From positions 10,224,501 to 10,288,500 of the forward strand of contig CP141146.1 of NCBI GenBank assembly GCA_035235625.1: DNA of 64,000 nt. The letters are read 5' to 3'. This DNA comes from Saururus chinensis. Lineage: Eukaryota > Streptophyta > Magnoliopsida > Piperales > Saururaceae. The position numbers and the translations under genes are program-made. This document shows, one piece after another, positions 1 to 12,700 of the stretch (position 1 is its first letter; every line of letters starts with the position of its first letter). The notes beneath the pieces are model-generated. The model was not told the origin of the DNA. It saw nothing but the letters and a program-made list of their open reading frames with translations, and searched no databases.

Positions 1-2117
1 CCAACGCCTTCGAGCAACTCCTACTCATCAAGCCTACATTCCTAGGCAACCCTACTTGTCAAGACTAAAGTCCCAAGCAACAATACATGGTAAGCCGGTG
101 CACTCGGACAAACTAGCTGGATTCTCAGGGTCCAGATAATCTCAATAAGTAAATCTCAATTTCAAGACAAGTACATAACTCGTCCCCACATAATTCCATT
201 TAACTAGACTCAACCCGGGGAGTGCACATTGTTCCAAAAAAGGAACTCAAATCAAAACATGTCCCTTCAGACCAATCAAGTTTCGATTAAGCCAATGACC
301 GATTAATCCGATACGCAATTTCACCACATAGCATTCAATCGATCAAACTCGATTAATCTCGATAAAGCCTAAATTGGAAATCCATTTTTCATGATGTGTG
401 CAACATGGTACATACGTGGGCAAGGCATACATGAATCCTAATTCATGATGAGTACTCTCATCAGCCCCTCATGTATCATGCATAATCATAATATCAAGCC
501 TCATCAAAATCATTAACCCCACATGTGTGTGTGTACATGGTAGAAGCACCTAACTCAAAGTAGATCAACATTCTTTGCAATTAAATCGCCATCACACTAC
601 ACATGTGTATTAACATCTAATCATGGATTCTAGCGGAAATCATAAGAAAAGAACCATTAAAATCATAACTCAAGTCAAAGCCTAACTACAAGCTAAACAT
701 ATATAAGATCATTCACTTCATACTTAAGTCAAGACATAGACGAACATTCACACATCATTTAACCACATCCTATCATGACATATCAGTCCATTAGTATGGT
801 GTAGCTCTATTGAAAATATGTTTAACATCAATGGTATACCCTTCCAGTAGCTTACTATAGCTCAAAACACTCCACATAAACATAAAAATGATATTTTGAA
901 GTAGATATGTCGAAATAAGTAACATACATAAAATTGTCAAATTCTGTAGTGTAGCCGTTCAAACGCCCTACAGGGCTGTTCGATCGACTAAACAGGAAAA
1001 ATGCCAAAATTGTAGTGTTGTCGTTCTAACGCCCTGCAGGGCCGTTCTAACGCCAACAAAGCAGTTTTGGTCATTTTCTTCATTTCAAATTTTCAAACCA
1101 AAACTCCATTGATGAAATTTAAAATCTCCATCTAACAACCCAAATGCCATTAAAATTCCACCATACCTTCCAAAAAGTTAATCTACATCATAACAAGATA
1201 AAACCCTAAGAAATACGGATAAAAAATTACCATTTACTAATTTCGTCATTAAAGCACTAAATCAAGTAAATCCATTCCAAATAAACCATAAAATCGAGAT
1301 TTTTACCATAGGAAGATTGAAATTTCGAAGGTCCATTACCTTATCCTTTGATTAGGCTTAGATTTGATGGTCACCCTTCTTGAAAACCTTATAAAGACAT
1401 AGATTTTAAATTAAACTCCATTAAAACCGATTTAACATAGAAAGCCCTAATGAAAAACTTAGATCTAGGGTTTGAAGTAAATATGCAAATCAATAGTTTT
1501 GATATTTAAAAAAAAATCAAAACAAAGGGGAAATGATAGATTTAGAAAGGATTAGGAGAAAATCTAGGTCTTAAGGCTTAATTAGAAGAGACTTACTTTA
1601 AACTCTTTCTAATCTGGGCTTAATTGGGGAATTAGGTCTAACCTCCCTTTCCTAGCCTATTTCCAAAATAAAAATGGCTCAGGTCATTCTATTTATAGTA
1701 GGGTTTGGGGTGTGTATAAGTGATTAGTCGGGTATGAATAGAAAAATAGGCTAAAAATGGGTATTTTGGCTATTTGAGCACTAATTAGACCTGGGAAAAT
1801 TATGAAATTTTTTATAAAGGCTTGTGTTGATGGCTAGGTTAGTTTGGTCCAAAAACCCAAATTTCGACGGTAGGGCCCACAGGGGGTCCCACCAAACCCT
1901 AATTTTTGGAAAATTAGTGAAAAATTTAAAAAATCCCAAAAATTCAGATTTGACCAAAAAACACTTAAAACCAATAATTTTAAAGTTGGTTTTGATTAAA
2001 ACCATGAGAAAAACTATTTATTTTTGAAACCACCGAATTAATTAGAAAACGTGTTAACCACACGATAACCGATAAGTAAAATAAAAAGAATACCGGTTTA
2101 AGATCAGGGATCTTACA
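1..2117 (-). mobile_element. Partial long LTR (family 1), cut by the window edge
   Basis: Reading the minus strand from 2117, the sequence starts TGTAAGATCC and then follows the same order of motifs as the solo LTR at 2826-6048: a segment with ACCGGT and CGGTTATCGTG, a TATA-like CTATAAATAG (near 1690), and paired TTCGAACGG-type motifs near 950-1060. It is therefore a copy of the same LTR family in opposite orientation. Its far end lies outside the window, so whether it is a solo LTR or part of a longer element cannot be seen. No coding domain is present. The long LTR suggests a Ty3/gypsy type, which is inference. Confidence 0.8.
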
Positions 2118-2825
2118 AAGAGTGTTGCATAATTATATAAGCATAACATACAGATTATGAAGTGAAAAGTAAGCAAATAAGTGAGGTATAGGTAAGAGGG
2201 TGATAACTAAGGTTGGTTCTCAGGAAGAGATTGTATGAATATGTAAGATTTTGGTGTACGGTGAGTTATGTTGTGAGTTGGACTGGTTAAGTGAAGTCTA
2301 CTGCCTAGACAAACTAGGGTTTTAGATTGGGCTAAGCTTCGATTTGATCAATGGAGCATTGTATGTTTGAGAGTTGTTATGGCATAATTGTACCACATAA
2401 GTTACTTAATTCAAACCTGAATTATAAGCAAAGCTAATTATAGCATTGTGAGTTTGAGACTTGAGGGTTCGACGGATTAAGTTCCGTATTTGAGCTAGCC
2501 GATAATAAGTCGGTTGAGCATTTCTCATGTCTTGTCATAGTGTTATCCTAAGGCGTGTTGTCAGTGTGCTATTTAAGTCCAAACGTCTGATGCTCTGTTA
2601 AGAGCAATGTATGTTTTCGATTTGGTATGTGTGTTGTATTAAGCCCATATATTTGATGCTCTATTGAGAGTGTTATGTGATTCTGCCCAAGAGTGGCACT
2701 GTATGATTCCTACCCAAGAGTAGCGTTGTATGATTCTGCCTAAGAGTGGCACTGTATGATTTCTGTCTAAGAGTGACATTGGCACTATAAGACCCTTAAA
2801 GTGTGGGCAATTGTATGACCCCTAA
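2118..2825. mobile_element. Fragment of an older LTR-like element lying between two insertions
   Basis: This non-coding block separates the minus-strand family-1 LTR from the solo LTR at 2826. Its right side resumes at 6049 after that solo LTR, as the CCTAA target duplication shows, so 2118-2825 and 6049-7242 were once continuous. It contains short degenerate tandem repeats. No protein domain is seen. Confidence 0.6.
2660..2790. repeat. Degenerate tandem repeat, unit about 31 bp, about four copies
   Basis: The motif TGTATGATTCTGCCYAAGAG followed by TGGCAC recurs about every 31 bp with substitutions. It lies inside the older LTR-like block. Confidence 0.75.
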
Positions 2826-5800
2826 TGTAAGGATTCTCATTTTTGAACCGGTCTTCTTTTTATTTTAATTATCGGTTATCGTGTGGTTAACACGTTTTAT
2901 AATTAATTAGGTAGTTTAAAAATAAATGGTGTTTCTTATAGTTTTAATCAAAATCAACTTTACAATTATTGGTTTTAAGTGTTTTTGGGTCAAATCTGAA
3001 TTTTGGGAATTTTTTCTGATTTTCACTAATTTTTCAAAAATTAGGGTTTGGCATGACCCCCTGTGGGCCCCACCGGCAAAATTGAGGTTTTTGGACCAAA
3101 TTAACCTAAGCATCAATACAAGCTTTTATAAAAAATTTCATAATTTTTCCAGTTTTAATTAGTGCTCAAATAATCAAAATACCTATTTTTAGCCCAAATT
3201 TCTATTCAAACCCCACTAGTTAATTATGTACACCCAAGCCCTACTATAAATAGAAAGGGCTGAGCCATTTCCATTTTGGGAATAGGCTGGGAGAAGGTGA
3301 TTAAGACCTAGTTCCCCAATTAGGCCAAAATTAGAAGGAGATTAAGGTATGTTCTCCTGTAATCAAGCCTAAACCCTAGGTTTTCTTCTAATCCATTCTT
3401 AATCTATCATTTCCCATTTAATTTGATTTCAAGTATCAAAATCACTGATTTACTCCCTTACTTTAAACCCTACTTCTCAAAATTCATTTTTTATGCTTAA
3501 AAAACCCTAGATCTAAGATTTATTTAATGTTTTCAATGTTAAACCGATTTTTAATGGAGTTTAACTTAGACATTATGTTTTTGGAAGGTTTCCAAGAATG
3601 GTGAAGGTCAAATCCGAACCTAATCAAGTGACAAGGTAATGGGTCTTCTAAATCTCAGTTTTCCTATGGTAAAAATCTTGATTTTTATGGTTTATTTGGA
3701 TTGGGTTTACTTGATTTAGTTGTCTAATGGTGGGATTAGTATATGTTAATTTCTTATCCTGATTTCTTAGGGTTTTGTCTTAAGATGGTGTAAATTAGCA
3801 TTCTGAAAAGTTTGATGGAGTTTTAGTGGTGTTTGGGTTGATAGATGAAGGTTTTAAGTTGTTTTAATGGAGTCTTAGTTTTGAAATTTGAAATGAAGAA
3901 GAAGGTCAAAAATTGCTTTGTTGGCGTTCGAACGGCCTACTAGGGTGTTCGAACGGCAACACTGAAGTTTTGGCATATTTTCTATTTAGCCAATCGAACG
4001 GCCCTATAGGGCATTCGAATGGCTACACAACAGAATTGACCATTGGATGTATGTTGCTTATTTCGATGTTTCTACTCTTAAATATTATTTTTATGTTTAT
4101 GTAGAGTGTTTTGAGCCAGAGTAAGCTACTAGAAGAGCATACTATTGATGTTTAGAAGTTGTGGTGTATATTTAAAGTTTATGTGAAATGGCTTGTAGTT
4201 GGATATACATGTTAGAATTACTATCTTGAAGATATGAGTGGTTGATTCCCTATGGTTTAAGCATGTTTTCAGTATAATTACAGCATGCTAATGGACTAAT
4301 ATGTCATTATAGGATGTGGTTAAATGATAGGTGAATGTTAGTGTTATGCCTAGACTCAAGTAAGAGATGAATGAGCTTACATATGTTTAGCATGTGGTTA
4401 TATTTTGACTTGATTTATGATTTTAATGGTTCTTCACCTATGAGTTCCGCTAGAATCCATGATTAGATGCTAATGTGTATGTGTAGTGTGATGGTGAGTT
4501 AATTACAAAACATATTGATATACATCGAATGAGGTGTTTCTACCATGTACACACACATGTGGGGTTAATGATTATGATGATGTTTGGTATTATGATTATG
4601 AATGATGCATGAGGGGCTGATGAGAGCACTTATCATGAATTAGGATTTATGTATGCCTTGCCTACGTATGTACCATGTTGCATGCATTATAAAAACAGAT
4701 TTCCGATTGAGGCTTTATCGAGATTAGCCGAGTTTGATCGATTGGATGTAATGTGGTAAAATTGTGTGTCAGATTAATCCATCATTGGCTTAATCGAAAC
4801 TTGATTAGTCCGAAGGGACATGTTTTTTATTTGAGTTCTTGTGTGAACATATACACTCTCCGGGTTGAGTCTAGTTAAATAGAATTATGTAGGGACGAGT
4901 TATGTACTTGTCTTGCGGATTGAGATTATTATAATTGTCTTCTGGACCCTGAGAATCCAAAATGATATACTTTGTGCACCAGCTACCACGTGTTTTAGGG
5001 TTCCCTATGTGGAAACTCGGGCTCACCCCCACAGCAGGAGATGTCCCTAGGCGAACACCCTTGCTTTAGGTTCTCTATGTGAGAATGGGACATCCTTGGC
5101 CAGGATCATCCAGGGCGAGCAGCTTAGGGACTGACAACCCCGACCTTCTTACATTCTTGTGTAGAATTTGGACCATGACATGCCTTCGTGGCCTTGTCTG
5201 TGTTCCCGCCTGTGTGGCATTAATTGTGTTTACTCCTTGATGGAGGCATTCACTATTTATGTTAATGCATGTATATGATGTATGTTATGCATATTTGTGT
5301 AACATGTAATTTGACACGTTTATCGTGCAGAATGGATGAGATGTGTTATGAATGCCTGATTAGAAAATTGTGATTGAGACACTATATGTAGGGTTACGTG
5401 ATCTGAAAGTGTGGTTTTAGACACTATTATGCTAGTTTAGGTGATGTGTATGTGTGATCAAAAAATGATATATCTTATCAATTATTGATCTGAATTGTTA
5501 TATTACTATGTCGTCGTGTTTCTGATGATTATAGATATAGTAAAACCATTACTAAGTTTGTTATACTCACATCTCTTTCTTGTACTTTTGCTTTAGGGTT
5601 GCTTGGCGTGACATGCAGACGAACAGAATCCTCTCTATGGGGAAAGCTCGGAGAGGACTTGGGAGTAGACGTGGAGACCTCTTATGTGGCATGTTTCTTT
5701 GATTTTTGCTATGATGTTAGAACCCATATGGTGTAGTTCTCGTTTTGAGATTTGTGCTACATTATACCTTTAGATTGTTTGAGACATAGTTTTGGAGCCT

Positions 5801-6048
5801 AGTGTGGGCTATGGATTAATTAGTATGTGGGTTTGAGATTATGGTTTATTTTAGAGTTAAAGTAACTCTTTTGGTACTACCTATTTACTCTTACTCAAAG
5901 TATTTGCGTTTACTCCATAAATTTTAGATCGCCCATGATTAGGGCATAAGTCTTCCGCTAATCGTTTTCAATATCCTTGTCGCCCCCGTATGCTTAACCG
6001 GCCCCTGGACCGGGTTCGGCTCAGGTCGAGTAGTGTCGGGGAGTGACA
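2826..6048 (+). mobile_element. Solo LTR of about 3.2 kb (family 1) with a 5-bp target-site duplication
   Basis: The element begins TGTAAGGATT and ends GGGAGTGACA, the canonical TG...CA ends. It is flanked by CCTAA at 2821-2825 and CCTAA at 6049-6053, a perfect 5-bp target duplication. A TATA-like CTATAAATAG lies near 3244, where a retroelement promoter would be expected. No primer-binding site, protease, reverse transcriptase or integrase is present between the ends. The simplest reading is a solo LTR left by recombination between the two LTRs of a full element. Related copies lie at 1-2117 (minus) and 41007-42925 (plus, partial). Length and end sequences fit Ty3/gypsy, possibly the Tekay/Del group, but the family assignment is inference. 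Confidence 0.88.
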
Positions 6049-7242
6049 CCTAATGTGTGGGTGTTTATGTTTGCACGCTCAGGTAAGTGGTATCATGAAC
6101 TGCTCTTACTTGTTTGATCCTGTGCCCCATGAGTATTCATGTGCCTTGCTTTTGGAAAAGTCCATGACATCTAGTACTCCCCGGAGGTTAAGGTGATGCC
6201 CTAGTGACATTCCTTTCCATTTCGACGCTGGAGCTTATTAAGTGTAATGAGCTTCAATGGTTGATAATATGTGTACGACTGTATGAGTGAGTATGTATGT
6301 TTCTGAGTAAGTGTATGTTTCTGAGCAAAGCTGTAAGAGTATGACTCTAAGCAAGACTGTAAGCATATGTTTCTAAGGAAGATTGTAAGTGTAAGATTGT
6401 ATGAATAAGGTCGTACGATTAAGATTGTACGAGTAAGGTCATACGATTAAGATTGTACGAGTAAGGTTGTACAAGTATGTATAAGTTGTATGAGTAAGCG
6501 TATGCTTGTACGAGTAAGTTTGTAAGACTCTAATTAGGAGTGTATGTGTAAGTGGTTTGGTTTGATGGTATGTATTTGCCATGAGTACATGCAAATGTAC
6601 ATGATTATTATATGCTTGTTTGCTTTATGTTTGAGTTGCATGAACGCATCTATGTATAAACTTACTAAGTTCACTGTTTAGAACTCCCCTACTAAGTATT
6701 TTCTTACTGAGTATAAAAATGCTCATTACCCTATTTTTCTATCCCTGCTGTTCGAGAGGCTTTTGCAGGTTTATGTCGGAGAGCTCTTGAAGATGGATGC
6801 TCGTTTCTACGGTGGATTGTTTCTTTTGACTCAGGTATATCCTTGACTCACTGCGAGTATTATTTTGTGCCACAATTTGATGTATTGAGTGAGATGAGAA
6901 TTAAGGTGTTTGTGTTTTCTAGACTTGTAATTTAGATTAGACTTTGGACTGTTATGGAACTTGTACTCAGGGATATCTGTGAGATATTTGTATTTAAAAT
7001 CTATGATCATAGCAATTTACTTCGTACATTTGTTTTCAAGTAGTGCCTGAGGATGTTTAGTTTGGTCGTATGATATTTGAATGAGTAAAATTTTATATGG
7101 GAAAAATTGATGTGTGATATTTTAAATTATAAAACTATTTTCACAGGTTTCATATTTGTCATTTTTTTTATTTACAGTTGTTATATTACAAAAAAAATTT
7201 GTAAATTTTTTAAAAATATGATAAAAAATCTTGGGCATTACA
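6049..7242 (+). mobile_element. Right part of the older LTR-like element
   Basis: The sequence continues the block interrupted at 2825 and ends at GGGCATTACA (7242), a typical LTR 3' terminus. Its expected left partner, TGTAATGCCC, is not in the window. The segment is non-coding and includes the tandem repeats at 6300-6540. The end position is inferred from the terminal motif only; no target duplication could be paired. Confidence 0.5.
6300..6540. repeat. Tandem repeat array (AAGATTGTACGAGTAAGGT type, 16- and 32-bp periods)
   Basis: Variants of GTACGAGTAAGGTCGTACGA alternate with AAGATTGTACGAGTAAGGT through this stretch. It is a non-coding minisatellite inside LTR-like sequence. Confidence 0.75.
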
Positions 7243-9480
7243 CTCTAATGTATGTTCCTTACTATAGAATTACCAAGTCAGGCTGGAGCCCTAAAGGCCT
7301 AAGGCCACAAATATATAAGGATGTTTTATATCGAGATATATAAACACATTACAAGCCAGAACATTTAGTCTATATGAGAAAGAATAAGACACAAATGTTA
7401 TTGGCGGGCACTGAGAGACAAAATCCAAATGTATTTTTCCATCTTTCATCATTCATGTAAAGTTATAGGCATAATGAGTGATCTATTAATTTAGTTTTTC
7501 AAGGAACTATTGTTTTATGGGCATTTCTTCTAATATAATTTACCACTCAGCATATAGGCTTCTTTTCATTCAAATTGTTAGACAAATGCTTATCTTAATT
7601 ATAGTATTTTCCTATAGGAAACTATCATCATTTTATGTTTATTTATTTATTTATTTATTGTACAAACCGTATGTTTATCTTAATTAGCACTCACTATATT
7701 CTTATCTCTCTTATCTAGTATTGTATGATTAAAATTACAAGCAATAATACTTACCATATGGGTTTTCATTTTACTATTAAAATCTATTAAACCCAAGCCC
7801 TAACTCCACTATAGCTTACAAATTACTCGCCCAGCTCCCCCCATCCCATACAACATGTGAATATGTGATACTCTTGTCCCTAATAATTCTCAAAGGCAAG
7901 AATTCTTTCATCTCTTGCTCTCTTTTTGCAAAGACAATTTGTCAACCCACATGGTTATGTTGTTTTATTTTATAATTTTTAATTTATATGATTTGTATTA
8001 TTTAATATATTTTTTCCTCATCCATGCCTTTCTTTTGTCTGCAAAATTTTTTATATAATAATAAATACTTACTAGAAATATAAACCATAATTCAATTTAG
8101 CATTTACATGTATCACTCATATGTTCCTTGGTCATGTCTCATGAACATATATAAAAATAGGCTGTTTATATAAAAATTGATATTGATGCCCTACTAATTT
8201 TGTTGGCATCTAACATTAATCATTCATTCACTCATCCACCAAACGTTCTAAAACAAACTTAATCCACCAAATCAAAATTGACTGGGGAGTTGGGACGCAC
8301 ACCATTATTTCTAGCATTCTGCTAGCGTTCCGGACACCTAGCTGTCTTAGCATTTTATTCTTCCTTTACATTTGAGTCCCAACCAATTGAAAAGTAAGTG
8401 TATGAAAGCTTAACTTTTATTCAGGTATCTAGTGGCAAAAATAATCTTTTCTGTTTAAGCATGCACTCCAACTCCTTGTTACATGTTGCTTACACACATC
8501 TCGATGATCAAAACAACTACATGTTGTTTATACTTTTCAACTCCTTGGTCAGGTGGATTCCCATGTAATGGATAAGAGCCTTGAAAAGGAGAACTCAACA
8601 AATTAGATACATTTAAAATATAAATATAGAGACACAATATGGCTTTTTGCCTAACTCTCCTCAGAAGGAGGGTTGGGCAAAAAGCCGGCATAAGTGCCTC
8701 ATGGGACTTTTTGGCCTTGGCTAGAAACTTTTACGCGAAACTTCTTTTGGGTCAAAGTGGTTGCCAATTGACCCCTTATTTGTGTTTATCACATACATTT
8801 CATCCTCATATTGGCTAACAAGCATAATAGTAAAATTAACATAATGTAAGTAAAAATTAACATAATGTAAGTATTTTTTTTCTTAATTGTATTTGTCAAT
8901 CCCTCGTATGGTTTTATGAATTGAAGTTTGCTGAAAAGAAAAATAAGAAGGTTGAATGAATCAAAGCTAAAAGTTAACTTTTGCCAACTCTGGTGACGTT
9001 TATTAATAATTTATAAATTTTAATTTAAATATTTTAAATTATATTATACTCCTATATTATATAAATTATTTTATTTTAAAAAAATACATCTTATATTACA
9101 TGTTCTATTTCTTATATTCATACTAAGTAAAAGGTTTCTAATATATTTTTTATTACTCTTTTTATTTAAAATTAATAGCTTCATTTGATAAAAATATTAT
9201 TTTATATTAATTATTTTATTTTATTAATTTTAAGTAGTTAAGTACTTAAATAAGAGTTTCCTTCTCACGTGGATTTCACCATTTAAGACAGAAAAATTAC
9301 TATTTTTTTAAATACGTAAACGGAGAGAGTACGGAATTACAAACTTATTTAAGTTTTCTTATTTTCTTAAAAATTTACATTTTTAAGAGAGTCCTATTAG
9401 CTAGCGTACGCGCAAAATGCATATGAGCCGTGCGATTTAAATTTCACGGCCCATCAAACTCGGGTCAGCCCACCACTTCC
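7243..9480. other. Intergenic DNA with no gene recognised
   Basis: This AT-rich stretch has short ORFs only. It contains a (TTTA)n run near 7645-7665, a 20-bp direct duplication near 8830-8870 and a strong hairpin at 8641-8686. The segment near 9050-9335 ends in AAACGGAGAGAGTA, which resembles a Stowaway MITE terminus read in reverse, but the opposite terminus is too degenerate to call an element. Confidence 0.5.
8641..8686. repeat. Near-perfect 21-bp-stem hairpin
   Basis: The left arm 8641-8661 (starts GGCTTTTTGCC) pairs with the right arm 8666-8686 (ends GGGCAAAAAGCC) around a 4-nt loop. The two non-Watson-Crick positions would be G:U pairs in RNA read from the plus strand, so all 21 positions could pair. 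It may be a tiny foldback element or a small-RNA-type hairpin; neither is shown. Confidence 0.6.
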
Positions 9481-9500
9481 TCGATAAATTGGCGCATATA

Positions 9501-9534
9501 TTTTTCAATATGCGATTGTGTGCATATTGAAAAA
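9501..9534. promoter_or_regulatory. Perfect 13-bp inverted repeat upstream of the PLD gene
   Basis: TTTTTCAATATGC (9501-9513) and GCATATTGAAAAA (9522-9534) are exact reverse complements separated by 8 bp. The repeat lies about 210 bp before the PLD start codon, in the presumed 5' leader or core promoter. CATATATTT just to the left (about 9495) is a possible TATA element. A function as a dimeric protein-binding site is inference. Confidence 0.45.
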
Positions 9535-9741
9535 AACACGCGACTTCTTCCACAGCTGCCATGGCCACGACCCTGTTTTCTTCAGGGAGTTGCCTTCCTC
9601 GCAGGAGAATTCCGCCTCCACTGAATCCCCCTCCACCCTTCTGCATATCTCCCCCAGAAGACCCCCGCTCGCCTTTCCCATTTCTTCCTCCTCCACTTTC
9701 CTCTTTGTCGTATCTCAAGTTCTTCTCCAGAAGCTCCGCCA

Positions 9742-12700
9742 ATGGAGAATCACAACTCCTATCCGTACCCCTACCCGCCCCCCTACTCCTCCTCGCAGTC
9801 CTTCTCCCACTCCATGCCTCCGGCCTCCTACTCCGACCATCCCCCCTCCTCCCACTCCGGCCCCCTCTACTATCCCTCATCCTCCGTTTACCCACCTCCT
9901 CCCCCGCACGCATACCTTTATCCGCCTCCGGCCTCCTACGCCTACCCGCTGCCTCCGCCAAGTTTCGACTACAGGCCTTCCTTCTCCCCGTCTGCCGCGG
10001 GCCCGCCTCCCCGGTTCGATAGCCTGCCCGGGCCCGGCTACCACCGCCAGGATAGCTCGGGTTTTGATGCCCCGGGCGCGAATTATGCCTCCCCGTCGTC
10101 TTCCCTGTACCCCCCGATTGAGGGCCTTAGCTCCTCCGCGCACTATGGAGCTCCGTCTGCGCCTCCGTCTGCGCCTCAGTCTACTTTGTCATCGGATTCG
10201 GATTCGGATTCGACCCACAATCTCCATAGGCTGAGTGCGAGGTATGACGGAACGGCGTCGCCATCAGGTGCCTATTTGTACCAGAATCAATCCTATTCTG
10301 GCGATTTATCGTCTTATGGTGGTTATTATTCTGGGTCGATGCCCACGCCGTCGCCGGCTTCACCGCAGGTAGTGTCGAGCCCGAGTGGCTCTCAGCACGG
10401 CGGCCAGTCGTTGCAGATAGTGGCTTTGCAGCCACAATTGTCCAAAGTGTCGCTGAAAGTGCTTTTGTTACATGGGAATTTAGACATATGGATATGTGAG
10501 GCTAGGAACCTCCCAAACATGGACATGTTTTCAAAGACAGTGAAGGACATGATCCAGGCATTGCCGGGCGGGATGGGCAGCCAGTTAGGCGGACACCACC
10601 TGACGAGCGATCCCTATGTTTCAATCTCTGTAAGTAATGCTGTTTTGGGGAGGACTTATGTAATTAGCAACAGCGAGAACCCTGAATGGATGCAGCATTT
10701 CAATGTGCCAGTGGCGCATTATGCAGCGGAGGTTCGATTCATCGTGAAGGACAGTGATGTGGTGGGCTCGCAGCTTATTGGGTATGTGGTGGTCCCTGCC
10801 GAGAAAATTTATTCCGGCGAGAGAGTTGAGGGAGTTTATCCGATTCTCAATACCAATGGGAAGCCATGTAAACCAGGGGCCACATTGAGGCTTTCAGTTC
10901 AGTATGTTCCAATTGAGAATCAGAGCATGTACTACCCTGGAGTTGGGGCTGGTCCTGATTATCATGGTGTGCCTGGTACTTACTTTCCTCTCAGGAGATG
11001 TGGGAAGGTGACTCTCTATCAAGATGCACATGTTCCAGATGGGTTTCTTCCAGAGTTGAAGCTTGATAATGGTCTGACTTATGAGCATGGGAAGTGCTGG
11101 AGGGATATCTTTGAGGCCATCAGTCAGGCTAGGAGGTTGATATACATTGTAGGTTGGTCAGTGTACCATAAAGTTAGGCTGGTAAGGGATGCAGGATATG
11201 GATCAGATTGTACATTAGGAGATCTTCTAAAAGCAAAGTCACAAGAAGGTGTTCGCGTGTTGCTGCTTGTCTGGGATGATCCAACATCAAGAAAATTTGG
11301 CATATTCCAAACAGTAAGAAAATTTTTCATTTTCTTCATGCTTCTTCTACTAGTTGTAGGTATTTATATTAAGAGCATATGTAGTCTTTGTTTTATAAAA
11401 TCAATTAAATATTCAAACATATACAGGAAGGAGTCATGCAGACTCATGACGAGGAGACACGGCGATTTTTTAAACATTCATCTGTGCACGTATTGCTTTG
11501 TCCTCGATCTGCTGGAAAGCGGCATAGCTGGGTGAAACAACAGGTTGATTGCAAATAAAGCATCGTGGTTTCTTTCCTTTTCCTTGATACCTTGATGAAA
11601 TATTTTCTTGTTTGATGCATGATTCTTATATATTAACCTTCTGGAAGTTACCATTGCCAAAAGTGTTGCTGAAAGTCTTGGATTGTTTATCTCGTATAAA
11701 GTATGTTGAAAATGTTTACACTTGAGGGTACTAGTATTGTATATGAATTAATCGGAGAATTATTTGACAATAAACTTGTGGCAGGTCCAGTCAGATGAAT
11801 TAAGTTACTGATTGGCTTTCATAAGTTTGTAAGAGATTTTATGTGATTATATCTAAATTATGTTTGTAAAAGGCATGTAAATTTATGGCTCAATGTGACA
11901 TATGTGCACATTCTTGTGAGGGTATATATAACGGTGAAAATTTTAAAAAGCCACGATGTAAGTGAATGGGAATATAATTATTTTTTTTTCGATAAAGAAA
12001 TTATTGTTAAACATATGGCTATATTAGATTTAGGTGGTTGAGTCATGAGAGGACTCACCCGCTGACTTAGCTTAAATGAATTAAATTGGTTTATGGCACT
12101 CTCAAGCACTATTGAAAACCTTGTTTTTTAACACTAGATAAACTGATGCATTGATTGTCTAAATGATAGAGGTGGCACTTTTCTGTCTTATTCATAGATT
12201 TTGGTTCTTTCTATGGATTTTTTTTTTATGTGCTTTATTTTCTTGTGGCAATCAGGAAACTGGTGCTATCTATACTCATCATCAAAAAACAGTGATTGTG
12301 GATGCGGATGCTGGTAATTATAAAAGAAAAATCATAGCTTTTGTTGGCGGACTTGATTTATGCGATGGAAGATTTGATACTCCAGAGCATTCTCTGTTTA
12401 GGACATTACAAACTACACACCAGGATGACTATCACAATCCTACTTTTGTGGTACATAACTTACTTTATTTTTGGTTCAACAGTAGTACATACTCTACTTG
12501 CTCATACATAATTTAGGCCAATTTAATTTTCTGAATGTGGTACTAATTTGAATGTTTGGTTAAATGTGACAATTGTTTTATTTGTGCGTGTGTGAAAAAT
12601 AGGGCTCCACTCTCAATTGTCCTAGAGAACGATAGTCATTGCAAAGTTGGCGATTACATAATTTAGGCCAATTCTATTTTCCGAATGTTGTACTACTTTG

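Noticed and set aside
9050-9335. Stowaway-type MITE
   Set aside because: One end resembles a Stowaway terminus in reverse, but the other end and the TA duplication are not convincing.
9437-9961. 174-codon minus-strand frame over the PLD start
   Set aside because: It is the antisense shadow of the GC-rich, Pro-rich PLD N-terminus; its Arg/Gly-rich composition is a by-product of that bias.
9518-10234. 238-codon plus-strand frame overlapping PLD exon 1
   Set aside because: Out-of-frame shadow of the proline-rich region; the true frame continues into C2 and HKD domains.
11980-12015. T-run followed by GATAAAGAAATTATTG in PLD intron 2, resembling a LINE tail
   Set aside because: Too short, and no LINE coding sequence next to it.
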